A DNA stretch of 64,000 bases from Eledone cirrhosa (taxonomy: Eukaryota; Mollusca; Cephalopoda; Octopoda; Eledonidae): positions 179,950,474 through 180,014,473 of the forward strand of contig OZ024743.1 in NCBI GenBank assembly GCA_964016885.1, written 5' to 3'. Under the pieces are notes generated by a model. The model saw only the letters and a list, made by a program, of their open reading frames with translations. It did not search any database and was not told the DNA's origin. Shown here piece after piece: positions 11,655 to 24,780 of this stretch. Numbering within the stretch: position 1 is the first letter of the stretch; each line of letters begins with the position of its first letter. A program made the translations under genes and the position numbers.

Positions 11655-13290
11655 GTCAGTGCTACTCTTCGTTCTCTCACTGAATCCACTATCTTACCTA
11701 CTCAGGAAACAAGGTGGACAAAGAAGTGGGCCCAGAAGCATCTCCCATCTTTTCCTTGTTGATGACCTGAAGTTGTATGGGCCAAATATCAATGACATCA
11801 AGAAACAATTGGACCTCATTACACAATTTTCAACCGACATCAAAATGAAATTTGGTGAGTCCAAGTGTGCATATTTGGCAGTAAAACGTGGAAGAGCTGT
11901 GCTCTCCTCTCGAAATCTAGAGATGAACGGCCTGACAATACAACCTCTGCAGTCAGGTGACAACTACAGATATCTTGGACAGGATGAGAATGTCAGATAT
12001 GATGGACCCATAAATAAGGAGAGAACCAGAACTGAATACCTCAGAAGAGTAAAGAAAATATAGTCATCAGAACTGTCAGCATACAACAAATACATTGCCC
12101 ACAATACTTATGCTGTGCCAATTCTAACGCCAACATTTGGCCTACTGAACTGGTCATTGCAAGAACTAAGTGAGATGGATGTTAGAACTCGAAAACTTCT
12201 CAGTGTTACTGGGAACTTTAACATCAATGGTGATGTGGATAGGCTATACTTCTCACGCAAGGAAGGTGGCCGGGGTCTAAAATCAATATTAACAACATAT
12301 GAGACCCGGATAGTAACACTGAAGCAACACCTTCAACAGAGGAAAAAGGTTGGCAACCATCTTGCCCAGGTTTATGACCATGAAAAAAGTAAATATCATT
12401 AGAATAGCGACTGATCTGGAGGAGAGATATGGAATAAAGCCTGATATAAATCTCTCACCCAGAGAAATCGGAAGATCCTATTCAATGTTCAAATAAGATA
12501 AAAAAATTGACCAATTTACAGAAAAAGTTCTGCATGGATAATTGAGGCGTAAAACACAGACCATAGAGGGGATAAACCACTCAAAAAGCCTGGCATGGAG
12601 TTCCGACAAGTTTATGACATGACACCTTGAGGGATATCTCTATGCAATACAGGAACAAGAACTCCCTACCAAATATCTGCTGCACAAAAGAGGAGGGCCA
12701 GCAGCTGACAATAAATGTAGGCTATGTAAAACAAAGATCGAGGATGTAAGACACATTGTTGCCAGCTGCGAAAGAATGTCATCTCGCTACTACCTCCCCA
12801 TGAGACACGATGGGATAGCTAGAACCATCTAGAACGCACTTCGGAAAACAAAATTAACAACAAACGAGGAAGAATATATTGAGACAGATGGTACTAAGGA
12901 ATACTGGTGGAACCTGAAAATAAAAACTGTCACAAAATTAAAGCACAACCGGTCTGATATTGGAGTTTGGGACCACACATTGAAAACGTGTTCTGTTGTG
13001 GAGATCAGCTGCCCACTTGATGTAAACGTTGTCAGAAAAATACAGGAGAAGCAGGACATCTACGGACCATTGATGAGGAGTTTACAAATCCAGTATCCAA
13101 GATACACCTTTAGCTTCATACCCATCATTATTGGTGCTACGGGTTATATACCAACCCGCTTGGACCAAAGTATGACTGAACTTGGATTTGCGGACAAAAA
13201 GCGCAGCTCCCTAATTCATAGTCTACAAATGGCTGCGATAGCTGGCACCTTCAAAATTTGCAAAACATTCTTGCGATTCAAGGGATGACA
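11655..13290 (+). pseudogene. LINE fragment: RT end, CCHC knuckle and restriction-like endonuclease
   Basis: This is the 3' half of a non-LTR retrotransposon of the restriction-like-endonuclease type (R2/NeSL-like). The reading frame enters within the reverse transcriptase: LFLVDDLKLYG holds the catalytic DD pair (11761-11766). A CCHC knuckle follows at about 12716-12770 (CRLC, then H and C). The C-terminal domain has an R-S-D near 12950-12958 and VVEISCP from about 12995, the nuclease signature. Stops occur at 12061 (TAG) and near 12401, 12496, 12541, 12619 and 12829, and at least one frameshift lies near 12380. It is 5'-truncated at the (CATA)n tract and ends near 13290 (TFLRFKG then TGA). 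It is related to 42336-42995. It is dead as a gene. Confidence 0.85.
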
Positions 13291-13369
13291 ATTTCTTTTC
13301 TTTTACAACCTTGCCACCAGGAAGGTGGCCGGTCAAAAAAAATATACTCGAAATTAAGAGAAAGAGAAA

Positions 13370-13504
13370 ACATATATACATATATACACATATATAGTGA
13401 GAGACATGCATACACAGGCACACACTCACACACACATAATATATATATATATATATATTATATTATATATATATATATACATATATATACCTTTATATAT
13501 ATAT
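13370..13504. repeat. Mixed (TA)n/(CA)n tract
   Basis: TATACA, CACACA and TA runs. Confidence 0.9.
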
Positions 13505-13583
13505 GTAGTTGTCATTTGAAAATCGTGAATTGTGGAGATATTTTGTCAGTTAAGTTCGACTATGTTCGCAATGATTATGATAA
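13505..13583 (+). mobile_element. LINE 3' end scrap
   Basis: Encodes ENRELWRYFVS in decayed form, matching the C-terminus seen at 29458-29595 (NRELWRGFVRNVR). Only the last few dozen codons remain. Confidence 0.5.
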
Positions 13584-13904
13584 AGTGTTATGAGAAGCGG
13601 TGCAGCCTCTATCAGACTAGTGAGTATATAGCACATTTGATGCCCAATTTGATAATAAGTGTGTCTGCCTGCATGTATAGAAATATAACCGTAACTTTGC
13701 AACATATTGAACCCTATCAAAGATATCAATGAACCACCTGGTTGTCTTAAACTGAATGAATTATAAATATTTAATGATAATACCAGATTTCAAACTATAC
13801 AAAGTATGTTTCAGCTGGTCATTCGACAATTAATTATCTATCGACCATCAACATGGAGTATGTAAATATAAAGGTAGATATTTTGACAGCGTTAAAAGAA
13901 CAAC
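13584..13904. other. Unassigned AT-rich DNA
   Basis: Nothing supported. Confidence 0.4.
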
Positions 13905-14160
13905 GATACTCATAGGTGTCATTCTGTGCCGAATTAAGGAGTCGATCGACTTTCGTCAAATCGGACCGAGGAAACAATGTTTCCGTTGGTCTTTCCAGTT
14001 GCTAATACTATCTATCGGTCGCAACTCCAGGTAGAAGGAGCAACGTGAAATAAAGTATTCTGCTCAAGGACATAACGCATCACCCGGTCCAGGAATCGAA
14101 CTTACAACCTCACGATTGCGAATCCAATTCTCTGACCAATTGGCCACACGCCTTCACCAT
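13905..14160 (-). mobile_element. Second-family tRNA-related SINE
   Basis: On the minus strand the head includes GTAAGTTCGATTCC, box-B-like. The GCAACGTGAAATAAAGTATT segment on the plus strand is shared with 47520 and (in part) 14830. Confidence 0.7.
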
Positions 14161-14435
14161 TAAATGAATTGTAATATCTGCCCCACCACTGAGAGGTGGT
14201 TAAGGTTCAGGAACGAAACAGTCAATGAATATTGTATACTATTTGGTGATATCAACTCATGAACAAGGCTATGTTCAATGATGGTGATTAAATGTGAGGG
14301 ATTTAAGATGTAATCATCAGTGCCAACTACCTTAAATTAAAACGTTACCATAGTTGATTAATTGTAATTATGATTCAAATGCCTTTCATCCTCACATAAA
14401 ATCTCACAGTGTCGCTTGTGAATCACGTCAGAAAG
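14161..14435. other. Unassigned DNA before the minisatellite
   Basis: No gene or repeat pair found. Confidence 0.4.
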
Positions 14436-14632
14436 CCAGATAATTGACAGCTGTCATTGACTCTTTCTTAGATGATATCATATTCCAAATAATTGACAGC
14501 TGATATTGATAATTTTCTGAAACAAGTCACTCACCCAGAGTGTTGTCAGCTGTCATTGACACTTTCCTGAATTACGCCACCAATCCAGATAGGTGAGAAC
14601 TCTTATTGTCACTTTCGTCTGTATGTTTGTTC
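14436..14632. repeat. 50-bp minisatellite, four units
   Basis: Units start with CCAGAT-like words at 14436, 14485, 14535 and 14585 (periods 49-50). They share TTGACAGCTGTCATTGA and TTTCCTGA-like segments. The fourth unit is more diverged. Confidence 0.8.
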
Positions 14633-14814
14633 GATTTCTGTTAGATCCGACGATGAGTGTTCGACAGAACAGCCTACGTGTGATATTCACGTACTTATTA
14701 ATGTCATTGAACATATCACAGACACAGGTACCTTTAGTGTAATTCCCAAATTCGGTAAGGCACTGTGTGTGTGACAAGGATGACCCTTCGAATCGCAACT
14801 ACAACACATTTGTG

Positions 14815-14928
14815 CCACTTGAGTTGACTATCGTGAAATAAAGTTTCTTGCTCAATGACACATCAGGCCGCTTTGAAACGATCTCAAGTGTTGAGCCGAA
14901 CACCCTAACCACTGTGTCACGCACCTTT
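14815..14928 (-). mobile_element. Partial second-family SINE
   Basis: Contains the GTGAAATAAAGTTTCTTGCTC segment and a tRNA-like head; the tail is missing. Confidence 0.5.
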
Positions 14929-16074
<1,146 letters not shown>

Positions 16075-16100
16075 TATATATATATATATATATATATATA

Positions 16101-17262
16101 TTTCGTTTCTGAATTTGTTTAGCAAGATTCTTTATCTGAAATCGTGTGTTGAAACCGATATTGTTATACTTTGGGAGGGCCATGTTGCCAATAAGAAACA
16201 CACGCACCAGTTGCTTTCACTTCAATTTATTATAATAAATTTATAATAAATTTAGGAATTTATAAATTTCCGGTTGGTTGGTTGGTTCCACAACCAGATG
16301 GTTGTTTATATATTGTCAAAGTTCTTTTGTCACACATTATGTGACCTCTTCAGTGACTGGGGATTCCTTTCTTTGTTTCTGTGCCTCTCCTTTGTTCTGT
16401 CCTACGCCATTTTGTTTCTGTGTGTGTGTTGTGTGCTCAGTCTGCGCATGCGCCACATCCCGGTGTCTGTGTGTGTTTATGTTCATTTATTTATTTGTTT
16501 ATTTACATGTTACTGGTTGGTTGTTTGTTCTATGTGCGTGTGTGTTTTCATTTTGTCCTTAATTGTAAGTTGTGATGTTGCTGTTCCACTCATATTTTCT
16601 ATTTAATTTTGGTTGTAATTCTTTTATGTTTATTGCCTCTGTAATTTGTCTAAACATTGCGTCTTTTCTGTGTGTAGATTCTATTTTTATTTCTATGTTC
16701 TCTAATTTACCCTTGTGTTCTATTTTAGCATGTTGGTAGAGTACAGATGATTCTTTATTATCTTGAAGGTCTCGCCAGTGTTCATTTATCCGTTCCCCTA
16801 CACTACGGGCTGTCTCACCTATGTGCACTATATTTTTGTCTCTACATTGTCCTTCAGTACATCTTATGCTATACACTACATTTCTAGTTTAACAGTTAAT
16901 ATGGGGGCTTATTTTACAGGTTATACATTTCTTATCTATACATGAGGGTCTTTGAAAAGGGTATGTCTTGCTAATAAGTGTTTTTACGGAGGTACCTGGT
17001 CTTTCTACTATCTTAATACTGAGTTTATGTTTATTTAGGGCCCTTCTAAATTTGTAAGCTAATTCACCTCTAGGGGTTGTATCGATGAACATTACACTCT
17101 GGTATTTATTGCTATCATACCATGAGTTTATTCTATTAGCCTTGTTCCTAGTTCTTTCTATACTATTCCAGAATTTGCTCCTATACAAGTGGCAGGTCCC
17201 ATTTATGTCATTATTTACCATTTTTTCCCATTTGGTTCTGGCTCCTCTATACACTCCTCTAT
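16101..17262 (-). mobile_element. Penelope-like element copy 1, inverted 3' fragment
   Basis: It covers the GIY-YIG region and 3' untranslated end of the same PLE as copies 2 and 3, in opposite orientation. It begins at the head-to-head junction near 17260 and ends at (TA)n near 16101. Its 3' end extends about 56 bp past the point where copy 3 stops, into sequence that forms the 5' start of copy 3 (about 19453-19512). This suggests a source made of tandem units. Confidence 0.85.
16559..17250 (-). pseudogene. PLE GIY-YIG endonuclease fragment with a stop
   Basis: The frame encodes the linker (RGARTKWEKMVNNDINGT), a cysteine cluster (CIDKKCITCK) and the GIY-YIG-type nuclease (HIGETARSVGERINEHW). 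An in-frame TAA near 16891, where copies 2 and 3 have a lysine codon, splits it. The canonical YIG is HIG here, against YIG in copies 2 and 3, a further sign of decay. Penelope-like elements use this nuclease to nick DNA for target-primed insertion. Confidence 0.85.
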
Positions 17263-19512
17263 ACCATTTAACAAACGCACGCAATTGCCGTCGCAGGTCG
17301 ATGAACAAACAGAAGCACAATTTAGTATAGCTAGATCCGAACTTAGAAATATTATAGAACAGTATAGCAAGAAGCATAATAGAATGGAGGCCCGCAACTG
17401 GGTGAAAAATCTGCAAATGGCTTGCGTAAGCTTATGCAGCGCTCGCGTAATGGAGAGATAGCATGTTTTCCAACAGACAAGTCTGGCAGAATGTCGGTTG
17501 ACAGCCTGCCAAATTACATCCAGGCAATGCAACCCCACATCACTAACACAAGAGAGGTAACACCACAGTAGCATGAGGTTAGAGAAAGAGCCCTCAATGC
17601 CCATATGGTGATGTGGACGAATATAATGCAGCCCAACAAAAGGACTGCCAACAACTTCCAGGCCTGGAACAATGACGTGCCGGCGTTGTATGGGCTTCGA
17701 AAAGACCATAAAACGGGCTGTGACCCTGTCGCGGGACCACCAACACGGCCAGTCTGTGGAGCTAACATTGCTAGTAACTACAGACTGTCCTACTTCCTCT
17801 CCCTGATCATACGCCCCCATCATTGAAATGTCCCCAGATGTATGTGACAGCATGGAGGACCTCCTCAGCAGAATCGACGTGAGTAACCGATCTGGGGACC
17901 TAACAAACTGCATAATAGGCAGTATGGATGTTGTGTCCCTGTATCCATCTATTGACGTGGATTTTGCTGTGGAGAAATGCGTAGAAATGATCAGCGAGAG
18001 CAAGGTTGATTTCCGTGGGATTGATACCAATGAGCTGGGACTCCTACTTAGGCTCACCTATAGTAATAATTACCTAGACACATATGACCTCAGCAACCTG
18101 TGCCCTACAAGACCAGCAAGAGGCAGACCACCTACCATTACCTCAATGGCCAAGAAAACCCACACAGATAGATGGAACGGGTGGACCAGAGCCATACGGA
18201 CACCCGAAAACCACGATGAACTGAAGAAAATGATTGCACATGCAGTAGGGGCCAGCATAAACGTAACCCTTAAGGAACATATGTTCAAATTTAATGGAAA
18301 AACACTTCATCCACCGTATGCAGTTCTCTGGCTACAATCAAAGAGATAAAATCAGAGTGCATAGAGGAGCCAGAACCAAATGGGAAAAAATGGTAAATAA
18401 TGACATAAATGGGACCTGCCCCTTGTATAGGAGCAAATTCTGGAATAGAATAGAAAGAACTAGGAACAAGGCTAATAGAATAAACTCATGATATGATAGC
18501 AATAAATACCAGAGTGTAATGTTCATCGATACAACCCCTAGAGGTGAATTAGCTTACAAATTTAGAAGTGCCCTAAATAAACATAAACTCAATATTAAGA
18601 TAGTAGAAAGACCAGGTACCTCCGTAAAAACACTTATTAGCAAGACATACCCTTTTCAAAGACCCTCATGTATAGATAAGAAATGTATAACCTGTAAAAT
18701 AAGCCCCCATATTCACTGTAAAACTAGAAATGTAGTGTATAGCATAAGATGTACTGAAGGACAATGTAGAGACAAATATATAGTGTACATAGGTGAGACA
18801 GCCCGTAGTGTAGGGGAACGGATAAATGAACACTGGCGAGACATTCAAGATAATAAAGAATCATCTGTACTCTACCAACATGCTAAAATAGAACACAAGG
18901 GTAAATTAGAGAACATAGAAATAAAAATAGAATCTACACACAGAAAAGACGCAATGTTTAGACAAATTACAGAGGCAATAAACATAAAAGAATTACAACC
19001 AAAATTAAATAGAAAATATGAGTGGAACAGCAACATCACAACTTACAATTAAGGACAAAATGAAAACACACACACACATAGAACAAACAACCAACCAGTA
19101 ACATGTAAATAAACAAATAAATAAATGAACATAAACATACACAGACACCCAGATGTGGCGCATGCGCAGACTGAGCACACAACACACACACAGAAACAAA
19201 ATGGCGTAGGACAGAACAAAGGAGAGGCACAGAAACAAAGAAAGGAATCCCCAGTCACTGAAGAGGTCAAAGAGTGTGTGACGAAAGAACTATGACTATA
19301 TGTAAACAACTATCTGGTTGTGGAACCAACCAACCAACCAGAAATTTATAAATTTATAAATTTATTATAAATTTATTATAATAAATTGAAGTGAAAGCAA
19401 CTGGTGCGTGTGTTTCTTATTGGCAACATGACCCTCCCAAAGTATAACAATATCGGTTTCAACACACGATTTCAGATAAAGAATCTTGCTAAATAAATTC
19501 AGAAACGAAATA
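17263..19512 (+). pseudogene. Penelope-like element copy 2, deleted in the RT core
   Basis: Starts inside the RT upstream region (PFNKRTQLPSQVDEQTEAQF) and runs through RT motif A (GSMDVVSLYPSID) to the GIY-YIG domain and 3' end. A deletion of about 535 bp at about 18303 removes the YVDD active site and joins GKT to the LHPPYAV segment that lies downstream in copy 3. A one-base insertion (extra C near 17818) shifts frame after LSLIIRP. The TAG at about 17565 is shared with copy 3, and a TGA lies near 18489. The C-terminal frame 18519-19052 is intact (YIGETARSVGERINEHW). It is dead as a polymerase. Confidence 0.88.
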
Positions 19513-19544
19513 TCGTAAGCCTTAACCAGGCTAACAAGATACTG

Positions 19545-22500
19545 AAAACCACCATGTTCTACGAAAAACCATAACATCTCGACAACTACACTTCATAAAA
19601 GAATGTGCCTCATCCCGAGTTTACACCAACACCATCAACACTGACGTTAGAAGATTACAACTCACCAAAAAACAAGCAGATAGGCTAAAACGAACATTAA
19701 TTCTAAACATAAAAAAGATCTATAGAGAATTAAGTGATCAAGAAAAACATAAGCGTAACCTAATACAAGAAATAGCTAGGATCACCACACCATGAGAGAA
19801 ACTAATATTTATAAGCCTTATACGCCCTGAAGAACAGTACATTACTCAAGAATGTGATAAGCAATTTAACAAGAAACTAAAGTGGCTTAAGCAGATAAAG
19901 CTAAATCAGGATACTATAGAGAATATCAATAGATATCCCGATAAAATTGACGGTATAACTATGGCCGACACCTCATTAACAGAAGAGTTCAACAACAACA
20001 ACAACACAAATATATACGGTAACACAAGAATAGATGACAATGAGATGTCTGTGTTATGTTTACCCCCGAAATTTGCGACATTCAAGAAGGTAAATATGAT
20101 TAGTTGTCTGTCAGAAATAGAAAAATCATTTACAAAACTACGCTGGAGCCTCAAAAACAAAAACAAAAACAAAAGCAACAATATACGCACACACATATAC
20201 AACACACATCCCAACAACAACAGACACACAGACACAAACAACAATAACAACAACGCACACACCACCAACAACAACAATAACAACATACCCAAAAACAACA
20301 ACAGACACGCAGATACAAACAACAATAACAACACACACATCAACAATAACACACACGGAGACAACAACAACCCACATCAACAACAGCACACATCAACAAC
20401 AACAACACACACACATTCAATGCCTCTCACCACCACCACAATCTTAACAAACACACAGACACAGAAAACAAGTAATGACAGTAGCACAGAAATCAGAGAA
20501 ATAAGGGAAAGTAATAGGATTAAAAAGAGAAGGGAGACTAAGGACAAAGAGAATAACCAAGACGAACACACAGACACACAAAATAGGGTAGATAACAACA
20601 ATGAGACAGTGGAAAGAGACAGGAGTAATTGTGAGAGACATAGAAACAACCATCAGGCTGTTGGTGGAAATAGAAATAGAAACAACACAACTAACAATAA
20701 CAATAGCACTAGTACACATAAAGCAGCAGCCTGGAACTCTACGTTTTATAATCCCTCCGATAAATCATTCGACCTGCGACGAGTCCACGCCACGATTTTA
20801 CCATTTAACAAACGCACGCAATTGCCGTCGCAGGTCGATGAACAAACAGAAGCACAATTTAGTATAGCTAGATCCGAACTTAGAAATATTATAGAACAGT
20901 ATAGCAAGAAGCATAATAGAATGGAGGCCCGGCAACTGGGTGAAAATCTGCAAATGGCTTGCGTAAGCTTATGCAGCGCTCGCGTAATGGGGAGATAGCA
21001 TGTTTTCCAACAGACAAGTCTGGCAGAATGTCGGTTGACAGCCTGCCAAATTACATCCAGGCAATGCAACCCCACATCACTAACACAAGAGAGGTAACAC
21101 CACAGTAGCATGAGGATAGAGAAAAAGCCCTCAATGCCCATATGCTGATGTGGACGAATATAATGCAGCCCAACAAAAGGACTGCCAACAACTTCCAGGC
21201 CTGGAACAATGACGTGCCGGCGTTGTATGGGCTTCGAAAAGACCATAAAACGGGCTGTGACCCTGTCGCGGGACCACCAACACGGCCAGTCTGTGGAGCT
21301 AACATTGCTAGTAACTACAGACTGTCCTACTTCCTCTCCCTGATCATACGCCCCATCATTGAAATGTCCCCAGATGTATGTGACAGCATGGAGGACCTCC
21401 TCAGCAGAATCGACGTGAGTAACCGATCTGGGGACCTAACAAACTGCATAATAGGCAGTATGGATGTTGTGTCCCTGTATCCATCTATTGACGTGGATTT
21501 TGCTGTGGAGAAATGCGTAGAAATGATCAGCGAGAGCAAGGTTGATTTCCGTGGGATTGATACCAGTGAGCTGGGACTCCTACTTAGGCTTACCTATATT
21601 AATAATTACCTAGACACATATGACCTCAGCAACCTGTGCCCTACAAGACCAGCAAGAGGCAGACCACCTACCATTACCTCAATGGCCAAGTAAACCCACA
21701 CAGATAGATGGAACGGGTGGACCAGAGCCATACGGACACCCGAAAACCACGATGAACTGAAGAAAATGATTGCACATGCGGTAGGGGCCAGCATAAAACT
21801 AACCCTTAAGGAACATATGTTCAAATTTAATGGAAAAACATATGCCCAAGAGGAAGGAGCAGCCATTGGTGTTAGCATTGCAGGCGACATAGCTAACTTA
21901 TTCATGGTATGGTGGGACAGTAGACTTAAACTTAAACTTAAAGAACAATTAGAAGACCCCTTAACCCTGATAATGTACTCCCGCTACGTAGATGATATAA
22001 ACATCGTAGTTAAGACACCCCCACTAGAGAACAGTCAGGAACTAGAGAAAAACACAATGGAAAGCATCCAGCAAATAGCAAACTCCATCCACCAGAGCAT
22101 TAGAGTTACTATAGACTACCCAAGTAAACACCCCAACCATCGATTACCTGTACTAGACACAGAACTCTGATTAGATACCATTAACAACAAAAAACAAATC
22201 CTCCATTCCCATTATGCCAAACCCATGACTTCCAAACATCTGATCCACCGAAACTCGGCCGTTTCAGACCATACCAAAATCAACATACTGATTGCGGATT
22301 TGGTACGGGTGATGAGAAATGTGTCCCGCATCTGCAACCGCGAAGAACTAGAGAGACACATACAACACTTCATCCACCGTATGCAGTTCTCTGGCTACAA
22401 TTAGAGAGAAAAAATCAGAGTGTATAGAGGAGCCAGAATCAAATGGGAAAAAATGGTAAATAATGACATAAATGGGACCTGCCACTTGTATAGGAGCAAA

Positions 22501-23115
22501 TTCTGGAATAGAATAGAAAGAACTAGGAACAAGGCTAATAGAATAAACTCATGGTATGATAGCAATAAATACCAGAGTGTAATGTTCATCGATACAACCC
22601 CTAGAGGTGAATTAGCTTACAAATTTAGAAGGGCCCTAAATAAACATAAACTCAATATTAAGATAGTAGAAAGACCAGGTACCTCCGTAAAAACACTTAT
22701 TAGCAAGACATACCCTTTTCAAAGACCCTCATGTATAGATAAGAAATGTATAACCTGTAAAATAAGCCCCCATATTAACTGTAAAACTAGAAATGTAGTG
22801 TATAGCATAAGATGTACTGAAGGACAATGTAGAGACAAAAATATAGTGTACATAGGTGAGACAGCCCGTAGTGTAGGGGAACGGATACATGAACACTGGC
22901 GAGACCTTCAAGATAATAAAGAATCATCTGTACTCTACCAACATGCTAAAATAGAACACAAGGGTAAATTAGAGAACATAGAAATAAAAATAGAATCTAC
23001 ACACAGAAAAGACGCAATGTTTAGACAAATTACAGAGGCAATAAACATAAAAGAATTACAACCAAAATTAAATAGAAAATATGAGTGGAACAGCAACATC
23101 ACAACTTACAATTAA
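19545..23115 (+). pseudogene. PLE reverse transcriptase / GIY-YIG polyprotein, broken
   Basis: Order of parts: N-terminal region from about 19580 (QLTKKQADRLKRTL), with a TGA near 19793; PLE-type motif VLCLPPKFATFKKVN (about 20056-20100); Asn-rich linker; RT with motif A Asp near 21463 and YVDD at 21985-21996; cysteine cluster (CIDKKCITCK); GIY-YIG nuclease with YIG at 22849-22857. Lesions: frame break near 20945-20997, TAG near 21106 (shared with copy 2), TAA near 21691, TGA near 22168 and TAG near 22402. The last 231 codons (22420-23115) are open. PLE proteins of this kind reverse-transcribe and insert the element. This copy cannot make the whole protein without readthrough. Confidence 0.88.
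20155..20460 (+). repeat. (AAC)n-rich, Asn-rich linker inside the PLE frame
   Basis: AAC/ACA runs encode Asn, Thr and His repeats in frame between the N-terminal PLE motif and the RT. It looks like a microsatellite expanded inside a coding frame and kept in phase. Confidence 0.85.
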
Positions 23116-23527
23116 GGACAAAATGAAAACACACACGCACATAGAACAAACAACCAACCAGTAACATGTAAATAAACAAATAAATAAATGAACATAAACA
23201 CACACAGACACCGGGATGTGGCGCATGCGCAGACTGAGCACACAACACACACACAGAAACAAAATGGCGTAGGACAGAACAAAGGAGAGGCACAGAAACA
23301 AAGAAAGGAATCCCCAGTCACTGAAGAGGTCACAGAGTGTGTGACGAAAGAACTATGACTATATCTAAACAACTATCTGGTTGTGAAATCAACCAACCAA
23401 CCAGAAATTTATAAATTTATAAATTTATTATAAATTTATAAATTTATTATAAATTTATTATAATAAATTGAAGTGAAAGCAACTGGTGCGTGTGCTTCTT
23501 ATTGGCAACATGACCCTCCCAAAGTAT

Positions 23528-23530
<3 letters not shown>

Positions 23531-23598
<68 letters not shown>

Positions 23599-23740
23599 CA
23601 TATATATTTATATATATATATACTTATATATGTATATGTATATACATATGTGTGTGTGTATGTATGTATGTATTTACAGAGACAGAGGGAGAGAGAAAGC
23701 GAGAGAGAGAGCGAGAGAGAAAGACTGAGAGCAAGGAGCA
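23531..23740. repeat. (TA)n, (TATG)n and (GA)n compound tract
   Basis: The PLE 3' end runs directly into this tract. Confidence 0.95.
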
Positions 23741-23964
23741 ATAAGAATACAGAATGTGAGTAGATATTATTGTTTATTAATTTAAATAGCTGGCAGTAGT
23801 GGGGCTGAAAAAACGCTGGATTATATTTCAGAATGTCTTGACAATTAGATAATTGTTAATAATTAAATTTATGTAAAAAGATTCTGTAATGGCGAATATA
23901 AATGTGTGTATGTATGTGTGTGTCTCTCTGTATATGTATGCATGCTTGTTTGTGTGCCCGCGTA

Positions 23965-24001
<37 letters not shown>

Positions 24002-24366
24002 GTGGTGTGTGTGTGTCTGTGTGTATGTGTCTGTATGTGTGCGTGTAGATCGCGAGTAAAATCGTGGGTAACCACAGTTTAAAAATACGGTATTCTGATG
24101 ATTTTAAACGAATGAAACAGTTCTTGTGAAACAGTTCTTGTCCTGTAAAAGCCATTTCTATATTAAATGATGATATATAGCAGGGTTTTACAGGATTTAA
24201 TTTAATAAGACCAGTATGCAGCAGAGTCCTCGATACTTGAGATAGAAGAGTGTAACTATATTAGAGAGAGTGTCGAAACTCTTATATGTATATATATTGC
24301 TCTGATTGTTGATTATTTAATTAATTAATTCGTCATTGAGCCAAATCGTGAATGGTTGCCAAAAAC
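23741..24366. other. Unassigned DNA with GT-rich segments
   Basis: Short TG and TA runs occur near 23905-24050. The hammerhead-like candidate at 24092 lies inside. Confidence 0.45.
24092..24150 (+). ncRNA. Hammerhead-like motif, weak
   Basis: CTGATGA (24095-24101), GAAA (24114-24117), then CAG with CTG as a short stem III and TA at 24146-24147. A 14-base block (GAAACAGTTCTTGT) is duplicated in tandem at 24114 and 24128. The same arrangement without the duplication is at 45527-45571, followed by the shared AGCCATTTCTATATTAAAT. Stems I and II are short. Confidence 0.3.
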
Positions 24367-24374
24367 ACACACAG

Positions 24375-24446
<72 letters not shown>
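24367..24446. repeat. (CA)n then (TA)n
   Basis: Compound microsatellite. Confidence 0.95.
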
Positions 24447-24448
<2 letters not shown>

Positions 24449-24529
24449 CTTTCTCTAGTTTGTGTATATGTAAATATTTATATTTTATAATCTCCCATAA
24501 GGTTGAGATGCAATTTAGGCAATATTAGG

Positions 24530-24780
24530 CTGCGCTTTCTAGCAACCAGCCCACTCGCCGTAAGGCACCAATCACATTCTTTCTGACTTGACCACTGCCA
24601 CGTCACAGTTCTTAGCCATTTTGAATTCGTATCTGGCGGGGATCATTTAAGAAAAATCTTCGTCCAAGTGAGTTTGTTTCCTGATGATTTCGAAGCTCGT
24701 GAATTTATCCTTGATCGGATATTTCCAAAAGTGAATGAAACCCCATGGGATAGAAACGTAAACTTGGTATGTTTATATAC
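24530..24780 (+). promoter_or_regulatory. Possible host promoter / 5' exon
   Basis: A less AT-rich, non-repetitive stretch with CCAATCACA (24568, CAAT-box-like), CACGTCAC (24599) and GCCATTTTG (24616, YY1-like). After an in-frame stop near 24585 one plus frame stays open to 24768 and ends at a good splice-donor-like TTG|GTATGT. It encodes SLFPDDFEAREFILDRIF and then PKVNETPWDRN. Another donor-like CAA|GTGAGT is at 24668. There is no ATG at the front, so it may be a 5' UTR or an internal exon. I do not recognise the protein. Confidence 0.3.

Larger units (their letters stand above)
19453..23530 (+). mobile_element. Penelope-like element copy 3, nearly full length
   Basis: It follows copy 2 head-to-tail. 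It includes a 5' region, an N-terminal domain, an Asn-rich linker, a complete RT, a GIY-YIG nuclease and a 3' UTR with repeated AAATTTATAA words, ending in (TA)n at 23531. It is the reference copy for the cluster. Confidence 0.88.

Noticed and set aside
14436..14632. Regularly spaced 50-bp repeats considered as a CRISPR array
   Set aside because: The window is eukaryotic and the whole unit repeats, with no variable spacers.
16274..16606. Plus-strand hydrophobic, Cys-rich frame
   Set aside because: It is antisense to the 3' UTR and C-terminus of PLE copy 1 and is repeated antisense to copies 2 and 3.
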